Shown: piece by piece, positions 16,652 to 27,155 of the stretch
How the letters are laid out: each line of letters starts with the position of its first letter
Position numbering within the stretch: position 1 is the stretch's first letter
Source: Bradyrhizobium japonicum USDA 6
GTDB taxonomy: Bacteria > Pseudomonadota > Alphaproteobacteria > Rhizobiales > Xanthobacteraceae
NCBI RefSeq assembly: GCF_000284375.1
Contig: NC_017249.1
Location: forward strand, 5,558,001-5,622,000
DNA length: 64,000 nucleotides
Direction of reading: 5' to 3'
Notes under the pieces: generated by a model
What the model saw: the letters and a program-made list of their open reading frames with translations, nothing else
The model's database searches: none
Told to the model about the DNA's origin: nothing
Made by a program: the position numbers and the translations under genes

Positions 16652-18747
16652 CTTTCGTAGCTGAGCGCTCCCGGTCGAATGAAGCCGAGCGGAAGCGTGT
16701 GATCGACCACACGCCTGAGAACGATCGGAGCGCTCGCCGGCGTAAACTGGGCGCCACCGGGATTGGACAGCGTCGTGATCAGACCGCGTGCGGGCTCGTT
16801 TCTCTTATCTGGACGTGACACCATGATCAGACGTATCGCTCCCTTTTCGAGGGTGACGAAGTTCAGGAACGGCCGTCCATCCGGGATGTAGACACGGCCC
16901 CTCTGCGTGTGCCCGGCATCAACCCGTTCGCGTTCCTCGAACATGAGACAGGACTCGGCTTCGTCCCAATGAATGCCGATGATGTAGGCACTGATGATCT
17001 CGGGGTTGGAGAACGCGGGCCTGAAGCAGACGTAGTCCCCCTCGAAGGCCTCCACTCCCGCGCGATCGCGGTAGCCAAGATCATCGGCGACGTCGAACCT
17101 AGACGTCACTGGCGGAGGTTCGAGTCCGCCGGCAATCGACGGCGCATCATGCAATGGAAACTCCTTGTGCGGACTGGTGGCTATCCGCTCGGCAGCGACG
17201 TTGCGTATGCGCTCGGACTCATTGAAGACCGCGAGGACCATGCCGCCGACGATGAAGCCGGTTAAGCCAGTGCTTAGCGCCACCAGTTGGATCGCATCCT
17301 GCGGATGTACATAGAATTGAGCCAGTACTTGCTGGCCGATCATATGCGCGACCAGCCACCCCGCACAGGTCAGCGCGGCGCCGTTCGCGAGAGCCCCGAG
17401 GGCCGCCACGCGGTACCAGCTCATCCGCGAACATCCCATGTAGGAGCAAATGAGCCCGAGGGAAATCGTACAGATGAAAGGCGTGATGACGCCGTATAGC
17501 CGCTCGATGAACTGTCTAAGAACGTCCTGATATCCTCCTCCCTGCATCAGGGCGGACACTAGTGGAATGCCGATCCGGAGCGCAATCGACAGCCCCACGA
17601 CGACGAGACCGGCGACAACCAACTCGGCGATAGGCGGATATCCAGGCGTGTTGCCTTCCTTGCGTCCGATGAAGCGTTGCGCCACGACGATTGCGCCCAG
17701 GACTGCGAAGCCGATCGAAGCACCGAACGTGACCGCAATCGTCAGCACCTTGCCGACGTCGATCGGAAGTGTTCCCGGCATGAACACCATCATGCCAATG
17801 CTCCAGGCCGTGACGAGAAAGATCGTTGTCGCCCATTGATCCAGCCCAAAGGTCGGCCCGGGACTGTAGGCAAAACCCATCCTTGCTAGCCGCTGTAATC
17901 GGCCGCTATGGGTCCTTTCGCAAAACAGGACATAGCGAGACACGAGGCCGCAAGTAAGGTTGGTGACCTCAGCAATGTTTCGGTTCAAAGCGTCCTTCAA
18001 TTCCGGGGTTGGAAGCGACGACGTGAAAAAGGCAAGACCGGCGTGCATCATCTCTTCGTAACGGGCATCCGCACGAGCCGCCACCGCGTCGCCCATTTGC
18101 ATGATCATGGCGTAGGCGGATCGGCCATATCCATTTCCGGTGAAGTCGAGGGCCGCAGCATTCTGCCGGGGTCCGACGAACAGGTTGTATAGGCCGATGG
18201 CTCTTGTGAAGCGGTCGGGAAGAGTACCGTCCCTGCTGAAACTCAGCGCTTGCGGACCGATATTCTCCGAAACGATTTTGGTCACCTTGCTTCGAAGGTC
18301 GTCGCGCGGGACGAAACCCGTGGTTTGCGCGAGTTCAAATGCGAGTCGGTCGGCTTCACGCGGAATGGCGGCCAATCTGACACAAAATGCGCGCGCGGCC
18401 CGGTCGATCCGTGCCACCTGCCGGAATTGCGAAGCGACGACGATGATGAGCACGGCCACGATCGGAGCATATTGATCCAGTTGCGCCTGCGCCTTTGGAT
18501 CTACCGCCTTCACCTGGCCGACGATGAAGTCGAACCCGATGCTGCCCTGGACGAGTCCGATCATTACGACCAGCCAGAGCGGTATCATCAAGGCGTAGTA
18601 GAATATCACCCCCCAGAAGAACAGCGCGAAGGTCGTACCGGACCGATTGGTGGGCGGAGAGTTGAAGCGCGCCCAGGCCACGACAAAGAGTGCCAAGATC
18701 GCAATAATCCATTGGCTCTTCGTAACGATCGCTTGGATGATGTCCAT
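16564..18747 (-). CDS. Unrecognised multi-pass membrane protein, soluble C-terminal domain
   Basis: Protein of 727 aa from ATG 18747 (GGGAGCG upstream). Three membrane helices lie at about 13-27, 39-68 and 93-107, then a soluble helical stretch (about 108-300) with a Cys pair region (CGLVSRYVLFCERTH), then about six more helices (304-508), and a soluble C-terminal domain (about 510-727). That last domain, with VCFRPAFSNPEIISAYIIGI, DEAESCLMFEERERVD and IRLIMVSRP, reminds me of an uncharacterised domain found C-terminal to helix-turn-helix domains in Bradyrhizobium proteins; this is memory, not a search. Base composition seems less GC-rich than its neighbours. It converges on and overlaps the chimeric ligase end, which points to recent insertion. 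Function unknown. Confidence 0.72.
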   Translation of the reverse strand: MDIIQAIVTKSQWIIAILALFVVAWARFNSPPTNRSGTTFALFFWGVIFYYALMIPLWLVVMIGLVQGSIGFDFIVGQVKAVDPKAQAQLDQYAPIVAVLIIVVASQFRQVARIDRAARAFCVRLAAIPREADRLAFELAQTTGFVPRDDLRSKVTKIVSENIGPQALSFSRDGTLPDRFTRAIGLYNLFVGPRQNAAALDFTGNGYGRSAYAMIMQMGDAVAARADARYEEMMHAGLAFFTSSLPTPELKDALNRNIAEVTNLTCGLVSRYVLFCERTHSGRLQRLARMGFAYSPGPTFGLDQWATTIFLVTAWSIGMMVFMPGTLPIDVGKVLTIAVTFGASIGFAVLGAIVVAQRFIGRKEGNTPGYPPIAELVVAGLVVVGLSIALRIGIPLVSALMQGGGYQDVLRQFIERLYGVITPFICTISLGLICSYMGCSRMSWYRVAALGALANGAALTCAGWLVAHMIGQQVLAQFYVHPQDAIQLVALSTGLTGFIVGGMVLAVFNESERIRNVAAERIATSPHKEFPLHDAPSIAGGLEPPPVTSRFDVADDLGYRDRAGVEAFEGDYVCFRPAFSNPEIISAYIIGIHWDEAESCLMFEERERVDAGHTQRGRVYIPDGRPFLNFVTLEKGAIRLIMVSRPDKRNEPARGLITTLSNPGGAQFTPASAPIVLRRVVDHTLPLGFIRPGALSYESYRRELEMVVPVFGVFALAPPQAACVAAE

Positions 18748-18997
18748 GTTACGCGCTCCCACATAGCAGGCGACGCTTGCATGATTGGCTCTGCCCTCGC
18801 CGAGGCAGGGCACAATTCAGACGCACAATTCAGATCAGGGACCTCGTGGAGGCGCAGCGCGCGTCGACACAGATGCCCGAACAATAGGGAAGACTACGCT
18901 GGCCGACCCGGATGCAATGTGAAGTAGAACACACCCGGGAGCACATTTCTTTGGCGGAGTTGGACACCGCGACCGCTGTCGGTCACATACAACCGAA

Positions 18998-20233
18998 CTA
19001 CGGACTCCGCTCGTGCCCGACCTCGCCGGTGATGACGTCGCCGAACAGCTCCCAGGCCTGTCCGTTGAAGCGCATCAGCTGCATCTGCTCGATCGGGAAG
19101 TAGTCGTCGGCGGAGGTGTTGACCATGATCCCGGGCAGCATCAGATCGGTATGAAAATCCTTCAGACTCGTGGCCTGCTTCATCGCGTTGTCTCGCGTGA
19201 GATTGTCGCCGCACTGCTTCAGCACCTGCGCCATCGCCTCGGCCTGCACATAGCCATAGAGGTTGTTGGCATTGGCCTTGTCGCCATCAGGGTAATATTT
19301 GTCCATGAAGGCGCGCCATTTGATCACGGCCGGATCCTTGTCCCAAGTCGGATCGGTGGGGTCCTTCAGATAGGCTGTCGAGATGATGTCCTTGGAATAG
19401 TCGAGCCCGGCCGGCTTCAGCACCGAGGCGATGGAAGTCGCCGTATTGGCGAGGAAGAATTTTGGTTTCCAGCCGAGCTCTCCGACCTTGCGGATCGCCT
19501 GCGCCGATCCCTTCGGGGCGGCCCATGAGAAGAAGATGTCGGCGCCCGAGTCATGCAGCGCCACGATCTGCGAGTCGATCGAGGGATCGCTGACCTCATA
19601 GGACTTGTCGGCGATGATCATATTGGCCTTGTCGCCGAGCCCGTCCTTCAGCCCCTTGAACTGGTCCTTGCCGGCGTCGTCGTTCTGCCAGAACACGGCG
19701 ATCTTGCTGTTGGGGAAATGATCGCGGATGTATTTTGCGTAGATCCGCCCCTCGCTCTGGTAGTTCGGCTGGAAACCCATGGTCCACGGGAAATTCTTGG
19801 GGTCCCCGAACTTGGTGCCGCCGGAGGCGACGAACAGCTGCGGCACCTTCTTGGCGTTCATGTATTTCATGATCGCGGAGTTCGAGGGCGTGCCGAGCGG
19901 CTGGAAGATCAGCAGCACCTCGTCGCTTTCGACCAGCTTGCGCGCCTGCTCGATCGCCTTCGGCGGCGAATAGGCGTCGTCATAGCTGATGAAGTTGATC
20001 TTGCGGCCGTTGATTCCGCCCTGGTCGTTGATCATCCTGAAATAGGCGGCCTCGGTCTTGCCGATCACGCCATAGGACGACGCCGGCCCGCTATAGGGCA
20101 TGATGTTGCCGATCTTGACTTCGGTATCGGTGGCGCCGGGATCGTATTTCTTCTGCGCCAAGGCCGGTGCCGTGACGAGCACGCCGGCAGCAAGAATGGC
20201 GAGGGCAGCAAGGCTTCCGCGACGACCCGGCAT
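18998..20233 (-). CDS. ABC transporter substrate-binding protein (LivK-like)
   Basis: Protein of 411 aa with a Sec signal peptide (LAALAILAAGVLVTAPALAQ, cleavage after AQ region) and a periplasmic type I binding fold (Peripla_BP_6): KIGNIMPYSGPASSYGVIGKTEAAYFR, the hinge region FISYDDAYSP and FQPLGTPSNSAIMKYMNAKK. This branch binds branched-chain amino acids, amides, urea or aromatic acids for Liv-type ABC transporters. No permease or ATPase gene is adjacent, so it is an orphan binding protein working with a distant transporter. GGGGAG precedes the ATG. In the 250 bases to the membrane-protein gene on its right edge I see only a tandem GCACAATTCAGA repeat near 18810-18835. Confidence 0.92.
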   Translation of the reverse strand: MPGRRGSLAALAILAAGVLVTAPALAQKKYDPGATDTEVKIGNIMPYSGPASSYGVIGKTEAAYFRMINDQGGINGRKINFISYDDAYSPPKAIEQARKLVESDEVLLIFQPLGTPSNSAIMKYMNAKKVPQLFVASGGTKFGDPKNFPWTMGFQPNYQSEGRIYAKYIRDHFPNSKIAVFWQNDDAGKDQFKGLKDGLGDKANMIIADKSYEVSDPSIDSQIVALHDSGADIFFSWAAPKGSAQAIRKVGELGWKPKFFLANTATSIASVLKPAGLDYSKDIISTAYLKDPTDPTWDKDPAVIKWRAFMDKYYPDGDKANANNLYGYVQAEAMAQVLKQCGDNLTRDNAMKQATSLKDFHTDLMLPGIMVNTSADDYFPIEQMQLMRFNGQAWELFGDVITGEVGHERSP

Positions 20234-20342
20234 CGTTCTCTCCCCTATGTTTTGTAGTCTTGTTTTGCGGAGAGTGTCGCAAGGCCGTTCGTCGCTGGCA
20301 AGCGCCGCGATTTTCCGCGCCGTGAAACGACGGACCCGGAAC

Positions 20343-21254
20343 TTACGCGATGCGCCGCAGCAATGTCAGCGCGCGCCCGTCGATCACGAGCAGCGCGCTG
20401 CCGATGACGACGGCGCCCGCGATCTCGCGCGCGGAGATCGGCTCACCCAGCACCAGCCATCCCAGCAGGATGGCGGTGACCGGAATGAGCAGCGTCACCA
20501 GCATCACATTGGTCGCGCCCGAGCGGCGGATGATCTGAAAGAAGACGATGTAGGCGAGCGCCGTCGACAGGGCGGCAAGGCCAAGCACCGCGAGCCAGGT
20601 CGTCAGGCCCGGCATCGAAAGGTGCCACGGTTGCTCCATTGCGCCGGCAACGATCGCCATCATCACCGTCGATGCCATCAGCTGAAACGTCGCCGTTCCC
20701 AGCGGAGGCGTGTCCTTCAGCAGCCGCCGCGCGGCCAGCGCCGCAAAGCCATAGCTGAGGGCGCCGCCGAGGCAGAGCAGGATGCCGAGCCCCTGCCCCG
20801 GCCGCATCTCGATGCCCCAGCCACGCAGGACGACCACGCCGGCGACGCCGAGCGCCACGCCGGCAAGGCGCCGCATCTGCAAGGCTTCCTCGCCCGCCAT
20901 CGCCATCACCAGCACCGTGAACAGCGGCGTGGTAGCATTGAGGATCGACGCCAGCCCGCTCGGGATGAAGGTCTGGCCGATCACGATCAGCGAGAACGGG
21001 ATGACGTTGTTGAGCAGCCCGATCGCGACGAACGGCTTCCAGCCCGGCATACCCTTGGGAAGCCCGATCCCCTGCATCCGCAGCAACGGCAGCAGAATGG
21101 CCGCCCCAAGCGCGACGCGCAGCAGCACCAGCGTCAGCGGCGGCAATTCCCGCAGCGCCGCGCCGTTGAAGAAGAACGATCCGCCCCAGAGAACCGAGAG
21201 CACCGCAAGCAGCGACCAGTCTCGCGCGTCGATCCTGCTATCGTTTGGGGACAT
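20343..21254 (-). CDS. EamA/DMT-family exporter
   Basis: Protein of 303 aa made of two tandem EamA domains with ten membrane helices; signatures LWGGSFFFNGAALRELPPL near the start and LLGWLVLGEPISAREIAGA in the second repeat are typical. The family exports amino acids, metabolites or drugs by proton exchange; the substrate cannot be predicted. The ATG at 21254 follows GAGGTG. It lies in the same direction as a second EamA gene upstream, with a 77-base gap, so the two may be co-transcribed. Confidence 0.92.
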   Translation of the reverse strand: MSPNDSRIDARDWSLLAVLSVLWGGSFFFNGAALRELPPLTLVLLRVALGAAILLPLLRMQGIGLPKGMPGWKPFVAIGLLNNVIPFSLIVIGQTFIPSGLASILNATTPLFTVLVMAMAGEEALQMRRLAGVALGVAGVVVLRGWGIEMRPGQGLGILLCLGGALSYGFAALAARRLLKDTPPLGTATFQLMASTVMMAIVAGAMEQPWHLSMPGLTTWLAVLGLAALSTALAYIVFFQIIRRSGATNVMLVTLLIPVTAILLGWLVLGEPISAREIAGAVVIGSALLVIDGRALTLLRRIA

Positions 21255-21331
21255 GTGCTTCACCTCGGCGGCCGAGCCTGCCGCCTAGGACGACGCGAGA
21301 AAGCCCGCCACCCGATTCCCGATAACGTTGC

Positions 21332-22207
21332 TCAGGAGGGGCGCCGCGAGCGAGCATCGCCGGTAATATCGGCGATCACCGCTCCAATCACCAGCGCGCC
21401 GCCAATGAGCGCGTGCACGGCGGGCAACTCCCGGAAGCCGACCCAGATCCAGAACGGCATCAGCGGTGTTTCCAGCGTCGCGATCAGCGAGGCCTGTCCC
21501 GATGGCAGCAAGCGCGAGCCGAGCATGTAGAAGGTCAGGCCGAGCGCGACCTGGAGGCAGCCGAACATCGCGAGGATCGCAAGGCCATGTCCGCCGACAT
21601 GGGCGATGTCGTGGGCGAAGGGAAGGCTGACGAGGCTTCCCATCAAGTTCGAAAGCGCGGCCGCCGCCACCATCGACGTCTCGCGATGGCGCCGGACCAC
21701 GACCGTCATGGCGGAGATGGCAAGCACCATCAGGCAGCTCAGCGCGACGCCGCCGAGATCGGCGCCGGCTTGAACGCCGCCGACCGTGATCACCACGCCG
21801 GCAAAGGCGATCAGGCTCGCGGTCAGCGTACGCCACGTCGCGGCCTCTCCGAGCCACAGCCACGCCAGCGCAGCCGCAACGAAGGGCTGGGTGGCGATCA
21901 GCACCGCCACGTTCATGACCTTGGTCATCTGAAGCGCGGGAATGAACGAGACCATGCCGACCGCGGACAAGGACGCGACGAGCAGGCCGCCCTTCCCCGG
22001 CACGACCAATTGCCACAGCGCGGCGCGGCCCTGCATCAGGACGAGAAAGACCGTGATCAAGCTGCCCGCGAACAGGCCGCGCCAGAACAGGATGGTCCAG
22101 GGATCGAACGGCAACAGGCGCGTGAAGAACGGCGCCGTGCTCCAGGCAATTGCGGCGGAGATGACGAGGGCAATGCCGAGACCGCGTTCCGAACGAGGCT
22201 GCCCCAT
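21332..22207 (-). CDS. EamA/DMT-family exporter
   Basis: Protein of 291 aa, ten membrane helices, two EamA repeats: IAWSTAPFFTRLLPFDPWTILFWRG at the start of repeat one and LETPLMPFWIWVGFRELPA in repeat two. It is only distantly similar to the downstream EamA protein, so it is not a recent duplicate. It starts 14 bases after the dehydrogenase gene stop and probably belongs to the prfB-dehydrogenase transcript. Substrate unknown. Confidence 0.92.
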   Translation of the reverse strand: MGQPRSERGLGIALVISAAIAWSTAPFFTRLLPFDPWTILFWRGLFAGSLITVFLVLMQGRAALWQLVVPGKGGLLVASLSAVGMVSFIPALQMTKVMNVAVLIATQPFVAAALAWLWLGEAATWRTLTASLIAFAGVVITVGGVQAGADLGGVALSCLMVLAISAMTVVVRRHRETSMVAAAALSNLMGSLVSLPFAHDIAHVGGHGLAILAMFGCLQVALGLTFYMLGSRLLPSGQASLIATLETPLMPFWIWVGFRELPAVHALIGGALVIGAVIADITGDARSRRPS

Positions 22208-22221
22208 GTTGACGCGTCCAG

Positions 22222-23102
22222 CTAGGTCGGCTTCTTCGGCCGCGAGACCAGCTCGATCATCTTGCCTTCGTCGTCATCGGGCATCGCGGCCTTGGCCTGC
22301 GCGTAGGACTCGACCGCAGCGCGCGAGACCAGCGGCTTGTCCGCCAGCAGGCTTTCCGCGAGCTTCACGGCGTAGGCCGCATCCTTGTGCCGCAGCGCCG
22401 CCGTAAACGTCGCGCCGCTGAAATCGCGGGCGACCATGCGCTTGGAATGACGCTGCACTTGCGGGCTGGCCGCGACACCAGCCTGGATCGATTCCAGCAC
22501 CAGGTTCATGTCGAGCCCGGCCTGCTCGGCGATGGCGAGGCCTTCGGCAAGGCCCGCGATCTGGATCGCACCCAGGAGATTGTTGATGAGCTTGTAGACG
22601 GTGCCGGAGCCGACCGCGCCGAAATGGCGGATGGTCGAGCCGATCGGTTCGAGATAAGGCCGGGCGCGTTCGAGGTCGGCCGCATCGGCGCCTGCGAGCA
22701 GCGTCAGCTTTCCGGCAGCTGCCGCATCGGGCAATCCCGTCACCGGGCAGTCGATGTAGATCAGCCCCCGCGCGTTCAGTTCGCGGCCCATTTCGCGGGC
22801 GTGGTCATAGGAGACGGTGGAGCACTCGATCGCGATGGTGCCGGCCTTTGCCGTCTTGGCCGCGCCCTGAGGCCCGAGCCAGACCGCGCGCGAGGCTTCG
22901 TCATCGGCGACCATTGTCACGACCGCATCGGCATCGATCGCGGCATCCTCAGGCGATGTCGCCCAATGCGCACCGCGCGCGATCAGGTCGCCCGCCTTTG
23001 CCTTGCTGCGATTCCACAGCGTCACCGTGAAGCCGGCATCGAGATAGCGGCCGGCCATGCCGTGGCCCATCCGCCCCAATCCGATGAAGGCGACGCGGGA
23101 CA

Positions 23103-23103
<1 letters not shown>
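22222..23103 (-). CDS. 3-hydroxyisobutyrate dehydrogenase-family oxidoreductase
   Basis: Protein of 293 aa with the beta-hydroxyacid dehydrogenase layout. The Rossmann NAD(P) loop is FIGLGRMGHGMA (about 5-16), the substrate motif is DCPVTGLPDAAAAGKLT, and the catalytic Lys lies in VYKLINNLLG. The C-terminal all-helical domain includes KDAAYAVKLAE. It would oxidise a 3-hydroxy acid such as hydroxyisobutyrate or a tartronate-semialdehyde-like substrate with NAD(P); the exact substrate is open. Its ATG shares one base with the prfB stop (TGATG), so it is translationally coupled to release factor 2, an unusual partner. Confidence 0.9.
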
Positions 23104-24234
<1,131 letters not shown>

Positions 24235-24337
24235 GTCGTTCTCTGATCTCGCGGAATCCCGCGTGCATTGGAGCTGGGATGTAGCGGCGGCGGCTGCAAA
24301 GCGCAACCGCCGGAACCGCGATCGTCTCTCTTATCCG

Positions 24338-26848
24338 CTAGTACAGCCCGCCGGTGCCCGGCCGCATGAAGAAGCCGGAATCCGGCTGCTGTTGCTGCGA
24401 CGCCGGCACGCCGCCGCGCCCGTCGGCATCGGCAACGCCGATCACCGAATAATTGTCTGGCGGCGCCGTGCCCGGCTTGAAGGCTTCGAGGATGGTTCCG
24501 CCGGTCTCGCCGGGTCCGGCGCGCATGCCGGTCTTGGAGACGACGCGCACGAGCTTGATGCCGGCCGGCACCTTGAACGGAACCGCGGGCTTATCGGCGA
24601 GCGCGAGCTTGAGGAAGTCGCGCGCGATGGGCGCGGCCAGATGACCGCCGGTCGCGGCGTTGCCCCTACCGAGCGCACGCGGCTTGTCGTAGCCCATATA
24701 GATCGCGACGGCGACGTCGGGCGAGAAGCCGACGAACCAGGCGTCCTTGGCCTCGTTGGTGGTGCCGGTCTTGCCGGCGATCGGCTTGCCGACCTCCTTG
24801 ACCACGGTTGCGGTACCGGCCTGGACCACGCCTTCCATCAGCTCGGTGATCTGATAGGCGGTCATGGAATCCAGCACCTGCTCGCGGCGGTCGATCAGCT
24901 GCGGCTCGGCCTGGTTCTTCCAGCCGCCTGGCGCGTCGCAGCCGCGGCATTCGCGCTGGTCGTGCTTGAAGATGGTGCGGCCGTAGCGGTCCTGGATACG
25001 GTCGATCAAGGTCGGCTTCACCCGGCGACCGCCATTGGCGAGCATCGAATAGGCCGTGACCATGCGCATCGCCGTGGTCTCGCCGGCGCCGAGCGCGTAG
25101 GACAGATAGTTCGGCAATTCGTCATAGACACCGAAGCGGCGCGCATATTCGCCGATCAGGGGCATGCCGATGTCCTGCGCGAGGCGCACGGTCACGGTGT
25201 TCAGCGACTGCCGCAGCGCGTTGCGCAGCGTCACCGGTCCCTGGAATTTGCCGGACGAGAAGTTTTCGGGCCGCCATACGCCGGCGCCCTGGCCCTGGTC
25301 GATTTCAATGGGCGCGTCGAGCACCACGGTCGACGGCGTATAGCCGTTGTCGAGCGCGGCCGAATAGACGATCGGCTTGAACGACGAACCCGGCTGCCGG
25401 TAGGCCTGCGTGGCGCGGTTGAACTGGCTCTGGTCGAACGAGAAGCCGCCGACCATCGCGAGCACGCGGCCCGTCCACGGATCCATCGCCACCATCGCGC
25501 CGGACACTTCGGGGATCTGGCGCAATCGGTACTGGCCTTCGACCGGCTGTCCCTCCTTGGTGTAGAGCGGATCGGCATAGATCACGTCGCCGGGCTGCAA
25601 CACCTGCGCCACCGACGTCGGGGTCTTGCCCTTGGCATTGCCTTGGGCCGCCCTCGCCCAGCGCACGCCGTCGACCGTGACGATGCCGGTCTCGCGCTGC
25701 TTGCTGATGGCGCCGCCGAGCTCGCGGTTCGGCTGGAAGCCGATACGCGCGGACTGGTCGCTGGTTTCCAGCACCACCGCCATGCGCCATGGCGAGATGT
25801 CGGACAGCGACTTGATCTCGGCGAGCTTCACGCCCCAATCGCCCGAAATATCGAGCTTGCTCATGGCGCCGCGATAGCCCTGCTGCTCGTCGTAATTCAC
25901 GAGGCCGGCGACCATGGCCTTGCGCGCCATGACCTGGATCTTCGGATCGAGCGTGGTGCGGACGGAAAGACCGCCTTCGTAGAGCTTCTTCTCGCCGTAG
26001 CGCTCGAAGATGTCGCGGCGGACTTCCTCGGCGAAATATTCGCCGGCGAAGGTGTGGGCACCGTTGGAACGGTTGGTGACGGCCAGCGGCTCCTTGCGCG
26101 CCTTGTCGGCGTCGGCCTGCTTGATCCAGCCGTTCTCCAGCAGACGGTCGATCACGTAGTTGCGGCGCTCGATGGCGCGATCGCGGTTGCGCACCGGATG
26201 CAGCGTCGCGGGCATCTTCGGCAGCGCGGCCAGATAGGACGCTTCAGCGACCGTCAGCTCGTTCACCGACTTGTCGAAATACACCAGCGAAGCGGCCGCG
26301 ATGCCGTAGGCGCCGAGGCCGAGATAGATCTCGTTCAGATACAGCTCGAGGATCTTGTCCTTCGAGTAGGTCTTCTCGATGCGCATCGCCAGCAAGGCTT
26401 CCTTGATCTTGCGGGCGAAGGAGACCTCGTTGGTCAGAAGGAAGTTCTTGGCGACCTGCTGGGTGATCGTGGAGGCGCCCTGCGGACGCCGGTTCGAGCC
26501 GTAGTTCTGGATGAAGAGCACGCCGGCGCGCGCCATACCGGTGTAGTCGATGCCGCCATGCTCGTAGAAATTCTTGTCCTCGGCCGCGAGGAAGGCGTTG
26601 ATCACGAGCTTCGGCACCGCCTGGATCGGCAGGTACAGCCGCCGCTCCTTGGCGTATTCGCCGAGCAGCGAGCCGTCGACCGCGTGCACGCGGGTCATCA
26701 CCGGCGGCTCGTAATCCTGAAGCTGAGAGTAGTCCGGCAAGTCCTTGGAGAAATGCCAGATCAGGCCTGCCACGGCCCCGACACCAACAAGGAACACCAC
26801 CGTTCCCGCGGCGAACAGGAAGCCCATGAACCGCACCAGCAAGCGCAT
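24338..26848 (-). CDS. mrcA: Penicillin-binding protein 1A
   Basis: Class A PBP of 836 aa. A short cytoplasmic start and one membrane helix (about 8-33) lead into the GT51 glycosyltransferase domain (EDKNFYEHGGID, GASTITQQVAKN and KILELYLN motifs). A linker/OB-like domain (about 310-440) precedes the transpeptidase, which carries SxxK in PGSSFKPIVY, SxN in RQSLNTVT and KTG in AGKTGTTNEAKDAW. It polymerises lipid II into glycan strands and cross-links them at the outer face of the inner membrane. The tail (about 770-836) is Pro/Gly-rich. The amidase gene lies upstream on the same strand with a 286-base gap, giving a peptidoglycan pair. Confidence 0.96.
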   Translation of the reverse strand: MRLLVRFMGFLFAAGTVVFLVGVGAVAGLIWHFSKDLPDYSQLQDYEPPVMTRVHAVDGSLLGEYAKERRLYLPIQAVPKLVINAFLAAEDKNFYEHGGIDYTGMARAGVLFIQNYGSNRRPQGASTITQQVAKNFLLTNEVSFARKIKEALLAMRIEKTYSKDKILELYLNEIYLGLGAYGIAAASLVYFDKSVNELTVAEASYLAALPKMPATLHPVRNRDRAIERRNYVIDRLLENGWIKQADADKARKEPLAVTNRSNGAHTFAGEYFAEEVRRDIFERYGEKKLYEGGLSVRTTLDPKIQVMARKAMVAGLVNYDEQQGYRGAMSKLDISGDWGVKLAEIKSLSDISPWRMAVVLETSDQSARIGFQPNRELGGAISKQRETGIVTVDGVRWARAAQGNAKGKTPTSVAQVLQPGDVIYADPLYTKEGQPVEGQYRLRQIPEVSGAMVAMDPWTGRVLAMVGGFSFDQSQFNRATQAYRQPGSSFKPIVYSAALDNGYTPSTVVLDAPIEIDQGQGAGVWRPENFSSGKFQGPVTLRNALRQSLNTVTVRLAQDIGMPLIGEYARRFGVYDELPNYLSYALGAGETTAMRMVTAYSMLANGGRRVKPTLIDRIQDRYGRTIFKHDQRECRGCDAPGGWKNQAEPQLIDRREQVLDSMTAYQITELMEGVVQAGTATVVKEVGKPIAGKTGTTNEAKDAWFVGFSPDVAVAIYMGYDKPRALGRGNAATGGHLAAPIARDFLKLALADKPAVPFKVPAGIKLVRVVSKTGMRAGPGETGGTILEAFKPGTAPPDNYSVIGVADADGRGGVPASQQQQPDSGFFMRPGTGGLY

Positions 26849-27086
26849 TATATGTTTATCCGTTCAAACTCTGGATCAGCTCAAGGCACCCAAAACAGGC
26901 GCCAACTCCACGTCGCGAATTCACCGGCCTACTCAATTACATCAGTGCCGGACCAAGACGCTTGCCGAACGGGATTCTCGCCGATTCCGGAACCCCCTGC
27001 GGCATTTTTATAAAGCGCCCGCTGTGGCCAAACTAGGGCTTTTGCAACGGGACGGAAAATCCCTCTGAATTCGACGAACCTCCGCT

Positions 27087-27155
27087 CGTCAATTTGGCGA
27101 TCCCCCGGTCGTTAGTTCGACGATCCCCCGGTCGTCAGTTTGACGATCCCGCCGT
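27087..27155. repeat. Three tandem 23-bp repeats at amidase 3' end
   Basis: Units start at 27087, 27110 and 27133, each CGT(C/T)A(A/G)TT(T/C)G(G/A)CGATCCC(C/G)CCGT-like with 2-4 differences. The third unit contains the amidase stop codon, so the array arose by duplicating the end of the gene. Confidence 0.8.

Noticed and set aside
17108..17128. Second T-arm-like sequence GGAGGTTCGAGTCCGCC
   Set aside because: It is in the membrane-protein coding sequence (reads Gly-Gly-Leu-Glu-Pro-Pro-Pro on the minus strand); no tRNA cloverleaf fits.
27087..27155. Possible CRISPR-like array
   Set aside because: The repeats are directly adjacent without spacers, and the third unit is the end of a gene; no cas genes are present.
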